Part shown: piece by piece, positions 9,066-18,027 of the stretch
Layout: every line of letters starts with the position of its first letter
Position numbering within the stretch: the first letter of the stretch is position 1
The notes under the pieces: generated by a model
What the model saw: the letters and a program-made list of their open reading frames with translations, nothing else
Databases searched by the model: none
Told to the model about the DNA's origin: nothing
Made by a program: the position numbers and the translations under genes
NCBI RefSeq assembly: GCF_013087515.1
Contig: NZ_JABFCN010000055.1
Span: 62,001-126,000 of the forward strand
Length of the DNA: 64,000 nucleotides
From: Rhizobium sophorae
GTDB taxonomy: Bacteria; Pseudomonadota; Alphaproteobacteria; Rhizobiales; Rhizobiaceae
Direction: 5' to 3'

Positions 9066-9509
9066 CACCGCGTCACCAAACATGACATTTTCCGCCCCTG
9101 TTGAGACCGGCAGCGGCGCTCAGCAGGAACATGCGACCCGGCTTATCTGGCGACGATACCGGCTAAAGCGAGCGTGGTCAGGCGTATCCAAGCACTGCTT
9201 GTGACCCAGCGTCCCGCCCACCGATGCCTTGCCCGATTTCGGTGCTGACCGAATTTTTACCCTCGCCGACGGATAGCCCTCCGCAGGAATTCCTCCCAAA
9301 CAGCAGTCGTCACCGACTATGCGAAACACCGCCCTTTCTCGCGACAGCCCCTTCGTCAATCTTCGATGAGGCATCGGCGACGAACGAGGCACTCTGGGGT
9401 CGAAGCGGACTGGCAAAAGCAACGGCGAACGCCAAGTGATCGGATACGTTACGAAGCGGAGAGCGCCGTCCAATCCAGCGCTTATGGGCGAAGCTCATAG
9501 AGGCGGGCA
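9066..9509. other. Stretch without a recognisable gene, upstream of recombinase remnant
   Basis: I find no intact gene here. Open frames on both strands are short and show no family motifs. The stretch precedes a decayed recombinase and is probably part of the same degraded mobile DNA. The first bases after the ABC gene carry two close CATGACA copies. No terminator with a T-tract is evident. Confidence 0.3.
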
Positions 9510-10057
9510 TGGTGTACCCAAGCACTGCCCGCCGTTCACCCAATCGATGACCTTACAGGCCGGTTTGTCACCGAGCTCCGTCGCAGAGGTTACGCTGCGC
9601 CGACGATTTCGGCCCACCTCAGGTATAGCGGTCAATTTCTGCGCGCCTTATGGATCGACGGGCCAGGCATAATTCACCTCACGATGATATTCGCGACTAT
9701 CTAGCCAGCCAATTCGAACGTTACATAGCCGCGACCTCCAAGATCATCTCATCCAGACTTCGGGTCTTTCTGCAGTTTTGCTGGAGTGCGGGAGCTACAG
9801 AACTCGATCTCGCGCATGCGGCCGTCGCGATGGTCAAGAACCACCGACTATCGTCCTTGCCGTCGTTCATGGGTGTCGATCAGCTCGATCAGGTTCTGGC
9901 TGCTTGCGATCGAGCTACTGTCGCCGGTCGTCGAGATTTCGCAATCCTGATGCTCATGTCCCGACTTGGCCTGCGCGCGAAAGAAGTCGCCGCGACCGCC
10001 CGTCCGGCGAGGGGCTTCGCGACTGGGACACCTAAGAAGTTATCTACATCCTGGTAA
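9510..10057 (+). pseudogene. Tyrosine recombinase (phage-integrase type) remnant, frameshifted and truncated
   Basis: The N-terminal half of a tyrosine recombinase can be followed across two frames. In the frame of 9510 one reads PIDDLTGRFVTELRRRGYAAP then HLRYSGQFLRALWIDG, the SAM-like core-binding domain, ending in a stop near 9703. In the frame of 9650 it resumes with DDIRDYLASQFERYI, then SRLRVFLQFCW, VLAACDRATVAGRRDFAIL and SRLGLRAKEVAA, which includes the first catalytic-domain arginine region (RLGLRAKEVA). The frame then degenerates and ends at 10057, without the HxLR and tyrosine segments. It must therefore be inactive. It resembles the recombinases found in groups of three in rhizobial mobile elements. 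Confidence 0.72.
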
Positions 10058-10174
10058 CCTGCCGCGCGATGCCCCACCCTACCCCGAGGAAAGGACTAAG
10101 TGGCATCCATCATAAGTCCCACAATCTTACGATAGTTATGCTATCCTCGCGCGCATTCGTCCTTGGGGGGCCTC

Positions 10175-11917
10175 ATGGAAAGGAAGCTCGCGGCTATTCT
10201 TGCGGCTGATGTGGTTGGCTATTCCGCCCTGATGGAGCGCGACGAGGCTGGCACGTACGAGCGTCTCACGGCGCTTCGAAAAGAACTGTTCGAGCCGAGA
10301 ATTGCGGATTACCGCGGCCGAATATTCAAGCTGATGGGCGATGGCTTGCTCGCGGAGTTCGGCAGCGTAGTCGATGCCGTGGAATGTTCCGCAACACTCC
10401 AGGATTCACTAGCGACCCGCAACGCTGCCGCAGAGGACATCGAACGGATCGAAGTTAGGATTGGCATCAACTTGGGTGAAGTCATCGTTGATGGCGAAGA
10501 CCGCTACGGAGACGGCGTGAACGTCTCGGCGCGTTTGCAGCAACTCGCCGATCCTGGGGGTGTCTGTGTCTCTGGCAAGGTGGCGCGTGAAGTGGACCGG
10601 ACGCTTCCCTTCGACTTTGAGTCGATGGGCGACCAACACCTCAAGAACATATCCGAACCGATCGCGGTCTACCGCCTGGTGCGAACGGGTTCGTCACCAC
10701 GACAGCGCCACGGTGTGTCAATAGCGCTACCCAACAAACCGTCCATCGCGGTTCTGCCCTTCGTCAATATGAGTGGAGAGCCGGAGCAGGAATATTTTGC
10801 CGATGGCCTGGTCGATGACCTCATCACCAGTCTGTCAAAAGTCTCAAGCTTGTTTGTTATCGCCCGCAATTCCAGCTTCGCCTACAAAGGCAAGTCGATG
10901 GACGTTCGGCAAATTGCCCGAGAACTCGGCGTTCGCTACGTGTTGGAGGGCAGCGTAAGGCGAGCTTCAAACCGCCTGCGCATTACCGGGCAGCTTATCG
11001 AAGGCAGAGAAGCGACCAATATCTGGGCCGACAAATTCGAGGGGGACGCCGAAGATATCTTCGATCTGCAGGACCGAATGACCGAGAGCATCGTGGGTAC
11101 TCTCGAGCCAACGCTTCGGCGCGTAGAGATCGAGCGGGCGCGTCGGAAACGACCCGACAGCCTTGACGCCTACGATCTGTTTCTACGCGCGCTGCCACAC
11201 ACCTATGCGAACACGCCGACTGACAACGAGGAGGCGTTGCGCTTGCTCAACGAAGCCCTTCGCCTGGACCCGAATTATGCCTGCGTGCATGGATACGCGG
11301 CCTGGGGATATGAACAGCGCTTCCTGCGCGGCGGCTTCCATCCCGAGGATAGGATAGCGGCACTGAAGCACGCCAATATTGCGCTTGCCATTGGCGCAGA
11401 CGATCCCCAACCGCTTTGCATGGGGGCATTTGTCCAAGCCACGATCACGCATGACTATGGTCGCGCCATCAATGCACTAGATAGGGCGTTGAAGCTCAAT
11501 AGCAATTCAGCTCTTGCCTATGGGCTAAGCGCCATGGTGCATATGTTCAATGAAAGCTATGAGCGCTCGTGCGATCATGCATTCAAGGCGTTGCGGCTAA
11601 GTCCGTTCGATCCGATGAATTATCACTCCTATCTTGCGCTGGCATGGGTCTGTCTGTTCACGCGTCGGTTTGAAGATGCCGCGACCTATTCAACGTTGGG
11701 AATTCAGGTCAATCCTGGTTTCAGCATCCTGCACGCCAGCTTGGTGGCCAGCTATGCGAACTTGGATCGTCTCAGTGAAGCGCAAACTGCGGCCGCGCGG
11801 CTGTTTGAGGTAGCGCCCGGCTGGACCATTGGTCAATTTGTTCGGATGGATGTCGTGCAGCCGGAACGGATGGAGGGTTTGGCTGCGGCACTACGGAAAG
11901 CCGGCCTTCCGGAGTGA
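10175..11917 (+). CDS. Class III adenylate/guanylate cyclase with TolB/FlgO-like domain and TPR repeats
   Basis: This 580-residue protein starts with a class III cyclase catalytic domain (about 1-170). Its metal-binding aspartates are D12 in AADVVGYS and D56 in LMGDGLLAEF, and GDGVNVSARLQ is the later conserved block. The middle part (about 190-310) begins IAVLPFVNMSGEPEQEYFADG, typical of the FlgO/TolB-N-like domain, and the rest is TPR-like helices (NEALRLDPNYA and similar). This architecture is common and expanded in rhizobia. The ATG at 10175 lies 4-5 bases after GGGGGG; a TTG at 10163 is possible. It sits beside a recombinase remnant, which suggests acquisition by transfer. The product is probably cAMP, but the regulatory input is unknown. 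Confidence 0.85.
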   Translation: MERKLAAILAADVVGYSALMERDEAGTYERLTALRKELFEPRIADYRGRIFKLMGDGLLAEFGSVVDAVECSATLQDSLATRNAAAEDIERIEVRIGINLGEVIVDGEDRYGDGVNVSARLQQLADPGGVCVSGKVAREVDRTLPFDFESMGDQHLKNISEPIAVYRLVRTGSSPRQRHGVSIALPNKPSIAVLPFVNMSGEPEQEYFADGLVDDLITSLSKVSSLFVIARNSSFAYKGKSMDVRQIARELGVRYVLEGSVRRASNRLRITGQLIEGREATNIWADKFEGDAEDIFDLQDRMTESIVGTLEPTLRRVEIERARRKRPDSLDAYDLFLRALPHTYANTPTDNEEALRLLNEALRLDPNYACVHGYAAWGYEQRFLRGGFHPEDRIAALKHANIALAIGADDPQPLCMGAFVQATITHDYGRAINALDRALKLNSNSALAYGLSAMVHMFNESYERSCDHAFKALRLSPFDPMNYHSYLALAWVCLFTRRFEDAATYSTLGIQVNPGFSILHASLVASYANLDRLSEAQTAAARLFEVAPGWTIGQFVRMDVVQPERMEGLAAALRKAGLPE

Positions 11918-11930
11918 TGGTGCAATATCG

Positions 11931-12278
11931 ATGTGGCCCTCTTGCCTGTGTGGCAAGGACCTTGAAGCGAGGTCTCTGGACCCACTTCGGGTTATCGCCG
12001 AGACTTCAGATGGCAAATGGCAGGTTTGGTTTGCTCACGCTAGTTGCTTCAAAGACAAGATTGATCCGCCGGATGCGCCACCGGTTTTTTTGACCCAGCA
12101 CATTCTTAAATGGCCGCTATTGGCGGCGCGAAGCATTCGAAACGGCGTCCATGACTCCATTAAGAAAGATAACATAATAAGAACATCACCACCAAGAAGG
12201 AGGATGACGGTTCGCAATCCGGGAATGCCCGTATCACCGACGGTCGCCAGCTGCATGGCGGCCGACGGTGCTGATTGA
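11931..12278 (+). CDS. Small hypothetical protein with possible zinc-binding N-terminus
   Basis: This possible 115-residue protein begins 13 bases after the cyclase stop codon. The N-terminal 50 residues carry C5, C7 (SCLCGKDLE) and later HASCF, a spacing that recalls small CxxC/HxxC zinc-ribbon proteins, although the first pair is CxC. The C-terminal half is basic and has no recognisable pattern; it could be read-through of a shorter gene after decay. GGAG lies about 17 bases upstream, which is far for a ribosome site. I do not recognise a family with confidence. Confidence 0.4.
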   Translation: MWPSCLCGKDLEARSLDPLRVIAETSDGKWQVWFAHASCFKDKIDPPDAPPVFLTQHILKWPLLAARSIRNGVHDSIKKDNIIRTSPPRRRMTVRNPGMPVSPTVASCMAADGAD

Positions 12279-12407
12279 CGCCCTGAGGACGCACGGCGCT
12301 CTAACCTCAGGACATGCATTAATGCTTGTCGCAAAGTTTGAACGAACAAACGCCTTGCTGCCGCATTTATTTCCTATCGGGGGACGAGTGCCACTGAGGA
12401 GAAAGTT

Positions 12408-12722
12408 ATGAAGAGAGTTATTAGCAGCCTGTTGATCGCAACGGCCCTTGTTGGATCGGCCATTCAGCCCGCTGCCGCGCGTGATCGCCATCATCACGAT
12501 GACCCGGGCCGGGCTATCGCTGGCGGCGTTGCCGCAGGCGTCGTCGGCGGTCTGATTGGTGGCGCGATCGCCAATAGCGGCCCTCGCTACGTCGATGGGC
12601 CGCGATATGTCGATGGTCCCCGCTATGTCGAACCGGCGCCGAGATGCTGGTATGAGGACCGAGATGTCCGCAACCGCTATGACGGCGGCTATCATACCGA
12701 AACGGTGCGGGTCTGCGAGTAG
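12408..12722 (+). CDS. Small secreted glycine-rich protein with GPRYVD tandem repeat
   Basis: This 104-residue protein has a clear signal peptide (positive start, hydrophobic 5-18, cleavage near AAARD at about 24). A histidine/aspartate patch (RHHHDD) follows, then a glycine-zipper-like helix (AGGVAAGVVGGLIGGAIA, about 38-55). Three tandem copies of GPRYV(D/E) cover about residues 58-74, and two cysteines flank an acidic/tyrosine-rich tail. GAGGAGAAAGTT precedes the ATG, a good ribosome site. A strong terminator follows 60 bases later, so it is likely monocistronic. It is probably a periplasmic or outer-membrane-associated small protein; the exact role is unknown. Confidence 0.72.
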   Translation: MKRVISSLLIATALVGSAIQPAAARDRHHHDDPGRAIAGGVAAGVVGGLIGGAIANSGPRYVDGPRYVDGPRYVEPAPRCWYEDRDVRNRYDGGYHTETVRVCE

Positions 12723-12781
12723 CGGGCGGACCTGTCCTTCTTATGCGGCGCGGATCTGATCATTCGTCACCGCTGCCCTTC

Positions 12782-12813
12782 AACCGAGGCTGCATCTGGC
12801 AGCCTCGGTTTTT
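12782..12813 (+). terminator. Rho-independent terminator after the glycine-rich protein gene
   Basis: There is a perfect 12-bp stem, AACCGAGGCTGC (12782-12793) with GCAGCCTCGGTT (12799-12810), a 5-base loop ATCTG, and a T-run through 12813. It lies 60 bases after the stop codon of the small secreted protein. Confidence 0.9.
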
Positions 12814-12924
12814 CTTTGCCTGGGCCAATGCAGTTGGTTCGCAGTTACTCTCCACAGCAAAAATTTCTGGCTGCCTCGGCCGCGTGTCATCCGGCTGTTA
12901 GAGATGACCAATAGCTGAAAGCCG

Positions 12925-13965
12925 ATGAATGATGGTCCAGTGAACGGCGCCAAGACGCCAAAGAAAGAACGCATGCGCTTCGTCAGCGCCGAGCAAGTGG
13001 CGCAATTGGCGGGCGTTTCTCGCTCCGCCGTCTCGCGCACCTTCACGCCGGGCACCAGCGTGGCGCCTGCAACGCGCGAAAAAGTGCTGCGGGCGGCGCA
13101 AGAACTCGGCTACCATGTCAACGACCTGGCGCGCGGCGTGCTTGCCAACCAAAGCCGCCTTGTCGGCATCGTCGCCACCCGGCCGGAAGTGGGTTTTCGC
13201 GCACATCTGGCCGCAGCGCTTGCCAAATGCCTGATCAAACGCGGCAGCATCCCGATCCTCATCAATACCGGCCAGACGGAAGACGAGCTGCTCGCCGCCC
13301 AGAAGGTGCTGATCGGCCACCGCGCCGAGGCGATCATCATCCTGTCCGGCTCGCCACCAGCGAGTTTCTTCGAACTCGCGCAGCGAAATGGCCAGCCGCT
13401 GGTGGTGATCGGCCGTTCGGAACCCGACGCCGACCATGTGCGCGCCGGCAACTCCGAGGCCTCCCGCAAGGCGGCAACGGCCTTTTACGAAAGCGGCAGA
13501 CGGCGGCTGGCGGTCATCGGCTCCAACACCGGAACGCCTTCCATCATCGAGCGCGAAAGCGCCTTCCTGTCGACAGCCGGATCGCTCGGTGTATCCGTCG
13601 TTGTCGGACGCGGCGACGATTCCGACTATGACGGCGGCGTCACCGCCGCACGCGCGCTCTTCTCGCAGACAATAAAGCCCGACGCCGTCTTCTGCGCCAA
13701 CGATCAGATCGCTTTCGGACTGATGGATGTCGTGCGCCTGGAAGCGCGACTGCGCATTCCCGAGGATGTCGCCGTCATCGGCTTCGACGACGTGCCGGAA
13801 TCCTCCTGGCTGAGCTATCAGCTGACCACCTTCCGCCAGGATCCGCTGACCATGGCGCAGCGCGCCGTCGAACTGATAGAGCGGCGGCTTGAAAACCCGG
13901 GCTTGGCTCCAGGTTACGAACGCGTCATTCCCGAGCTCGTCATCCGCCAGAGCTTCAGACCCTGA
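12925..13965 (+). CDS. LacI-family transcriptional regulator
   Basis: This 346-residue repressor-type regulator has an N-terminal helix-turn-helix (about 20-65, AEQVAQLAGVSRSAVSRTFTPG with the hinge helix before LARGV) and a periplasmic-binding-type effector domain (about 75-340). Family blocks IIILSG, FCANDQIAFGLMD and VAVIGFDDVPES are present. An internal ATG at 12973 could be the real start, since the first 16 residues lie outside the family fold. It is followed by a second LacI gene on the same strand and faces MFS transporter genes. The effector is unknown, likely a sugar or sugar acid. Confidence 0.87.
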   Translation: MNDGPVNGAKTPKKERMRFVSAEQVAQLAGVSRSAVSRTFTPGTSVAPATREKVLRAAQELGYHVNDLARGVLANQSRLVGIVATRPEVGFRAHLAAALAKCLIKRGSIPILINTGQTEDELLAAQKVLIGHRAEAIIILSGSPPASFFELAQRNGQPLVVIGRSEPDADHVRAGNSEASRKAATAFYESGRRRLAVIGSNTGTPSIIERESAFLSTAGSLGVSVVVGRGDDSDYDGGVTAARALFSQTIKPDAVFCANDQIAFGLMDVVRLEARLRIPEDVAVIGFDDVPESSWLSYQLTTFRQDPLTMAQRAVELIERRLENPGLAPGYERVIPELVIRQSFRP

Positions 13966-14028
13966 CCCTTGCCCACGGCTTTTCGCAAGCGCCATCCTGT
14001 GGCAAGAAGGGCTGACGGTTTATTTGCC

Positions 14029-14073
14029 GCATGTCGTTATCCCAAAACCGCTGCACAGTTTTGGGCGACATGC
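14029..14073. repeat. Rhizobial intergenic palindromic repeat (RIME-like), single module
   Basis: This is an imperfect palindrome built of GCATGTCG and CCCAAAA, a 12-base centre, then TTTTGGG and CGACATGC. The same module occurs at 36963-37010. It resembles the Rhizobium-specific intergenic mosaic elements (RIME), found in many copies between rhizobial genes. Here it lies between two LacI genes, upstream of the second. Confidence 0.7.
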
Positions 14074-14096
14074 ATTGGGGAGGAAGATCGCCTGAG

Positions 14097-15134
14097 ATGA
14101 AGGGAATTCGCCAGCTCGCCGAGCATCTCGACATTTCGATCGGAACGGTGTCCCGTGCGCTGAACGGCAAGCCTGACGTCAACGACGAAACGCGCCGGCG
14201 CGTGCTCGCCGCCGCCGAGGAGCTCGGTTATGTCGCCAACCAATCCGGCCGCAGCCTTCGCCAGGGCATGACCAACGTCATCGGGCTGATGCTCGAAGTG
14301 AGCCGCGAGACGATCGAAAACAGCGACGACTTCTTCCTCGGCGTCACCGACGGGCTGCAGAGCGTCTTTTCCCGTCACAAGCTCGATCTCGTCATGCTGC
14401 CCTGCCCCGATGACGAGGACCCGCATGAATATCTGAAGCGCATGGTGGCGCGCCGGCTTGTCGACGCGCTGATCCTCTCGGCGACACGACGAACCGATAG
14501 GCGCATCGAGCTTCTGGAAAAGGCCCGCATCCCCTTCGTGGCGCTCGGGCGCAGCGCGTCGGGCGGCAGCTACACTTGGATGGACCTCGATTTCGAGGGC
14601 GTGGCGGCGCGCGGCGTCGACCGCCTGGTCGCCAAAGGCCACCGGCGGATCGCCGTAGCCGCCCCCTCCTCCGACATCAATCTTGGCTATCTCTTCGTCG
14701 ACGCCTACCGCCAGGCGCTGCAACGGCACGGTATTGCCTTCGACCCGGCCCTCGTCATCCGGGTCAAGTCGAGCGAACAGGGCGGCTATCAGGCCGGCCA
14801 CGAATTGCTGATGATCGAAGAGCGGCCGACGGCGATCATCCTGATCCACGAACTGATGGCGATCGGGCTTTACCGACGGCTCGCCGAGGCCGGCATCGTG
14901 CCAGGCCGCGACCTCGCCGTCGTCGGTTTCCGCGAGGAGCCGCGCACGCATTTCCTGCAGCCGACACTGACATCCTTCCGCATGTCGCTGCGCGATCTCG
15001 GCATGCAGCTCGGCGAAACCCTGCTCGCCACCATGCCGGCCTATGCCGATCACTATCCGCAGGGCGCCCGCAACAGGATCTGGCCGCTTGAACTCGTCCC
15101 GGGCGAAAGCGACGCTTTCACGCTGATGGCCTGA
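14097..15134 (+). CDS. LacI-family transcriptional regulator
   Basis: This is a 345-residue LacI/GalR regulator. Its first residues, MKGIRQLAEHLDISIGTVSR, already form the helix-turn-helix, followed by the hinge (NQSGRSLRQG). The sensor domain contains LILSATRRTDRR, GRSASGGSYTWMDLDFEG and VVGFREEPRTHFLQP. The ATG at 14097 is chosen because the longer frame back to 14031 only translates the upstream palindromic repeat. GGGGAGGAAG lies a little upstream. It converges with the MFS transporter gene that ends at 15168, its most likely target together with nearby genes. Confidence 0.87.
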   Translation: MKGIRQLAEHLDISIGTVSRALNGKPDVNDETRRRVLAAAEELGYVANQSGRSLRQGMTNVIGLMLEVSRETIENSDDFFLGVTDGLQSVFSRHKLDLVMLPCPDDEDPHEYLKRMVARRLVDALILSATRRTDRRIELLEKARIPFVALGRSASGGSYTWMDLDFEGVAARGVDRLVAKGHRRIAVAAPSSDINLGYLFVDAYRQALQRHGIAFDPALVIRVKSSEQGGYQAGHELLMIEERPTAIILIHELMAIGLYRRLAEAGIVPGRDLAVVGFREEPRTHFLQPTLTSFRMSLRDLGMQLGETLLATMPAYADHYPQGARNRIWPLELVPGESDAFTLMA

Positions 15135-15167
15135 AGCCCGCCGCGCGGATAGTTTCAGGGGTCCGCA

Positions 15168-16460
15168 TCAGACCCGGCTCGGAGCCGCCGAATGCTCCCT
15201 GTGTGACAGCTGACGCGTGACGACGAAGACAAGCAGGGCTCCGGCGGCAAGGCAGGCGGCCAGGAAGAACATCGGCGCGATCGTGCTGCCGCTGGCTTCC
15301 TTGATCCAGGGCACGACATTCTGGGCGACAAAACCGCCGAGATTTCCCACCGAATTGATGGCGGCAAGGCCCGCCGCGGCCCCCGCGCCCTTGAGGAAAC
15401 GGGAGGGCAGGCTCCAGAACACCGGCTGAGGGGCGAAGATCCCGGCAGCGGCGACGCAGAGGAAGGCGAATTGCAAAGTGTGGTTCGGGATCAGCGCCGA
15501 GAGCAGCAAGCAGGCGGCGCCGATGAAAGCGGGAATGACGATATAGGGCGTCTTCGATTGCGCCTTGTCGGCCAAGGCGGGAACGACATAGAGAGCGATC
15601 GCGACCAGCACCCAGGGAATGATGTTGAGGAACCCGTTCACCGTGTTGCTGACGCCGAAGGCCTGGACGATGGTCGGCAGCCAATAGCTGAGACCATAGG
15701 CCGAAAGCGGAAAGGCGATATAGCAGAGCGCCATCAGCAGGACACGCGGGTCGATGAGCGCCTTGAATCCGTTTGAGGCATTCTCACCCATGCCGGCATT
15801 TTCCGAGGTGAGCCTGCGCTCGAGCCAGGCCTTCTCCTCACCGCTCAGGAAGCTTGCGCTTTCGGGCCGACCGGGAAGATAGAAGAAGGTGACGATGCCG
15901 GCGATCACAGCCGGAACGCCCGTCGCCAGAAAGACCCACTCCCAGCCGGCAAAGCCGTAGAGACCGTCGAGATCGAGCAGCACACCGCCGAGCGGCGCAC
16001 CGACGGCATTGGCGATGGCGCTGAAGATCATGAACAGCCCGACCATCCTGCCGCGATAAGTCGACGGAAACCATAGCGTCAGCAGATAGAGCACGCCCGG
16101 AAAGAAGCCGGCTTCGCAGACACCGAGCAGAAAGCGCAGGATATAGAACATCGTAGCGTTCTGCGTGAAGGCGAGCGCGATGGTGACGATACCCCAGGAG
16201 ACCAGGATGCGGGCGAACCAGACACGGGCGCCGAGCTTGTCGAGAAAGAGGTTACTCGGCACCTCGAAGAGAAAATAGCCGATGAAGAAGAGTGATGCGC
16301 CGAGACCATAGGCATATTCGCTCATTCCAAGGGCATCGACCATCTGCAGCTTGGCGAAACTGACGTTCTGCCGATCGATATAGGCGATGAGATAAAGGAT
16401 GCCGAGAAACGGCATGAGCTTCCAGGTGATTTTCGAGATCAGCCGCTTCTCGTCGACCAT
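15168..16460 (-). CDS. MFS transporter, anion:cation symporter (ACS) family
   Basis: This is a 430-residue, 12-helix major facilitator. The sequence LYLIAYIDRQNVSFAKLQM (first helix) and the block FFPGVLYLLTLWFPSTYRGR (helices 4-5) mark the ACS family, which takes up organic anions such as tartrate, galactonate, phthalate or hydroxyphenylacetate. The central loop is hydrophilic (about residues 205-230). The start at 16460 has GGAGAA 6 bases upstream; the longer frame to 16601 adds a non-membrane extension without support. The adjacent convergent LacI gene suggests a carbohydrate-derived acid as substrate, but this is inference. Confidence 0.85.
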   Translation of the reverse strand: MVDEKRLISKITWKLMPFLGILYLIAYIDRQNVSFAKLQMVDALGMSEYAYGLGASLFFIGYFLFEVPSNLFLDKLGARVWFARILVSWGIVTIALAFTQNATMFYILRFLLGVCEAGFFPGVLYLLTLWFPSTYRGRMVGLFMIFSAIANAVGAPLGGVLLDLDGLYGFAGWEWVFLATGVPAVIAGIVTFFYLPGRPESASFLSGEEKAWLERRLTSENAGMGENASNGFKALIDPRVLLMALCYIAFPLSAYGLSYWLPTIVQAFGVSNTVNGFLNIIPWVLVAIALYVVPALADKAQSKTPYIVIPAFIGAACLLLSALIPNHTLQFAFLCVAAAGIFAPQPVFWSLPSRFLKGAGAAAGLAAINSVGNLGGFVAQNVVPWIKEASGSTIAPMFFLAACLAAGALLVFVVTRQLSHREHSAAPSRV

Positions 16461-16597
16461 AATTATTCTCCGGTATGACCATGCTTGGGGATCGGGTAAA
16501 TAGCGCGGCCAGCCGATATTCAATCGGGCGCGGCATTTTCTCGCGGCCGCAACCCTGATGATGCGACCGTACCCGAAGCCGGGTACGGTCTCCTTGA

Positions 16598-17797
16598 TCA
16601 TTCAGCGGCGGCGATGGCGGCGCGGCGGCCGATCGTTGCCTGAGTCAGCACGAAGGCTGAGAAGGCGCAGAGCGCGATGCCGGCGGCCATCGGAACGGCT
16701 GTACCGTCGAAGAAGACGCTCGATATGACCATGGCGACGGCGGCGATCACGAAATGCAGCGTGCCCATCAGCGACGAGGCGGTGCCGGCGATCTCACCGT
16801 GATCCTCAAGCGCGAGCACCGCGCTCGTCGGGATGACGAGGCCGAGGAAGCCGTAGCCGATGAACAGGAAGGTCGCCATCACAGGCAGCTGGTTGAAACC
16901 GGAAGCCATCACCACCGCCATGACGATCATGGCAAGCGCGAAGGCGCTGACCGCAATCCGCATGACGCGCACGAGGCCGAAACGCTCGCCGAGCCAGCCC
17001 GTCGCCTGCGATACCGCGAAGAAGGACACCGCATTGATCGAGAAGGCGAAACTGTATTGCGTCGGCGTCAGCCCGTAATGCTGGATCAGCACGAAAGGCG
17101 AGTTGGCGAGATAGACCAGGAAGCTCGAAATGCCGAGGCCGCCGATGAAGGTCAGCGTCAGGAAGTTGCGGTCGGCAAGCAGCAGGCGATAGGCCGCCAT
17201 GGCGCTCTTCAGACCGCTGCCGCTGCGTTCGGCCGGTGAACGGGTTTCGTCAAGCTGGGTGGCGAGCAGGACGAGGCCGATGAAGGCGGCGATGGTCACG
17301 GCCCAGAATACGCCGCGCCAGCCGTAGAATTCGATGACGGCGCTGCCCGTCAGTGGCGCCAGGATCGGCGAGATCGAAAAGACCAGCATCAAGAGCGACA
17401 TCAGGCGGGCGGCCTGCACGCCGGTGTGCATGTCGCGGACGATGGCGCGCGGAATGACCATGCCGGCGGCACCGCCGATACCCTGAACGAAACGGAAGGC
17501 GATCAGCGTTTCGATATCGGTCGCCAGCGCACAGCCGATCGAAGCGACGGAAAAGAGGCCGATGCCGAGATAGAGCGGCAGCTTGCGGCCCCACATATCC
17601 GACAGCGGACCGTAGACGAGCTGGGCGAGCGCAAAGGAGATGAAGAAGGCGAGAAGGGTGAGCTGGGTGACGTTGTTATCGGCATGCAGGTCCTGGCCGA
17701 TGGAGGGCAGCGCAGGCAGATACATGTCGATGGCGAAAGGGCCGATGGCCGACAAAAGGCCGAGAATGAGGGCAATGCGAAAGAAGGAAGCCTTCAT
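16598..17797 (-). CDS. Bcr/CflA-type multidrug efflux MFS transporter
   Basis: This 399-residue, 12-helix drug:proton antiporter of the DHA1 Bcr/CflA group carries MYLPALPSIGQDLHA after helix 1, QLVYGPLSDMWGRK (motif A) and FRFVQGIGGAAGMVIPRAIVRD (motif B). The start at 17797 (MKASFFRIAL) begins just before helix 1; the frame continues upstream to 17992 without membrane or conserved sequence. A divergent TetR gene begins 231 bases away and probably represses it. The gene is likely to export toxic hydrophobic compounds; specificity is unknown. Confidence 0.88.
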   Translation of the reverse strand: MKASFFRIALILGLLSAIGPFAIDMYLPALPSIGQDLHADNNVTQLTLLAFFISFALAQLVYGPLSDMWGRKLPLYLGIGLFSVASIGCALATDIETLIAFRFVQGIGGAAGMVIPRAIVRDMHTGVQAARLMSLLMLVFSISPILAPLTGSAVIEFYGWRGVFWAVTIAAFIGLVLLATQLDETRSPAERSGSGLKSAMAAYRLLLADRNFLTLTFIGGLGISSFLVYLANSPFVLIQHYGLTPTQYSFAFSINAVSFFAVSQATGWLGERFGLVRVMRIAVSAFALAMIVMAVVMASGFNQLPVMATFLFIGYGFLGLVIPTSAVLALEDHGEIAGTASSLMGTLHFVIAAVAMVISSVFFDGTAVPMAAGIALCAFSAFVLTQATIGRRAAIAAAE

Positions 17798-18027
17798 AAG
17801 GGTGATCTTTCTTAAAAGCGCAGCGGAGGCACCGGATCGTCGCCCCGCCGCATTGCTCTTAGAGCGCCATACGTCCTCTCGGACGCACAAATGATGATTG
17901 TCCGCGCGAAGACGAAGTTGGGAGCTCATATCTCCAGCGGCGGAAGCAAGAGTGTCAATAAATTTGGACACAGATGTAAAATTATACGCCATTGTCTAAA
18001 ACGTCAAGACGTCTTATCTTCTCTCTC
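17798..18027. promoter_or_regulatory. Divergent intergenic region between efflux pump and TetR gene
   Basis: This 230-base region must hold both promoters and the TetR operator. The AT-richest part (17950-18000) includes an imperfect wide dyad, TTTGGACA near 17962 and TGTCTAAA near 17993, and a GACGTC palindrome just downstream. I cannot assign -35/-10 boxes firmly. Confidence 0.45.

Noticed and set aside
9120..9473. Minus-strand open frame of about 117 codons upstream of the recombinase remnant
   Set aside because: No motif, no ribosome site, unusual arginine/serine-rich composition; more likely non-coding debris.
12590..12640. CRISPR-like short tandem repeat
   Set aside because: The units are in-frame hexapeptide codons with no spacers and lie inside a secreted protein gene.
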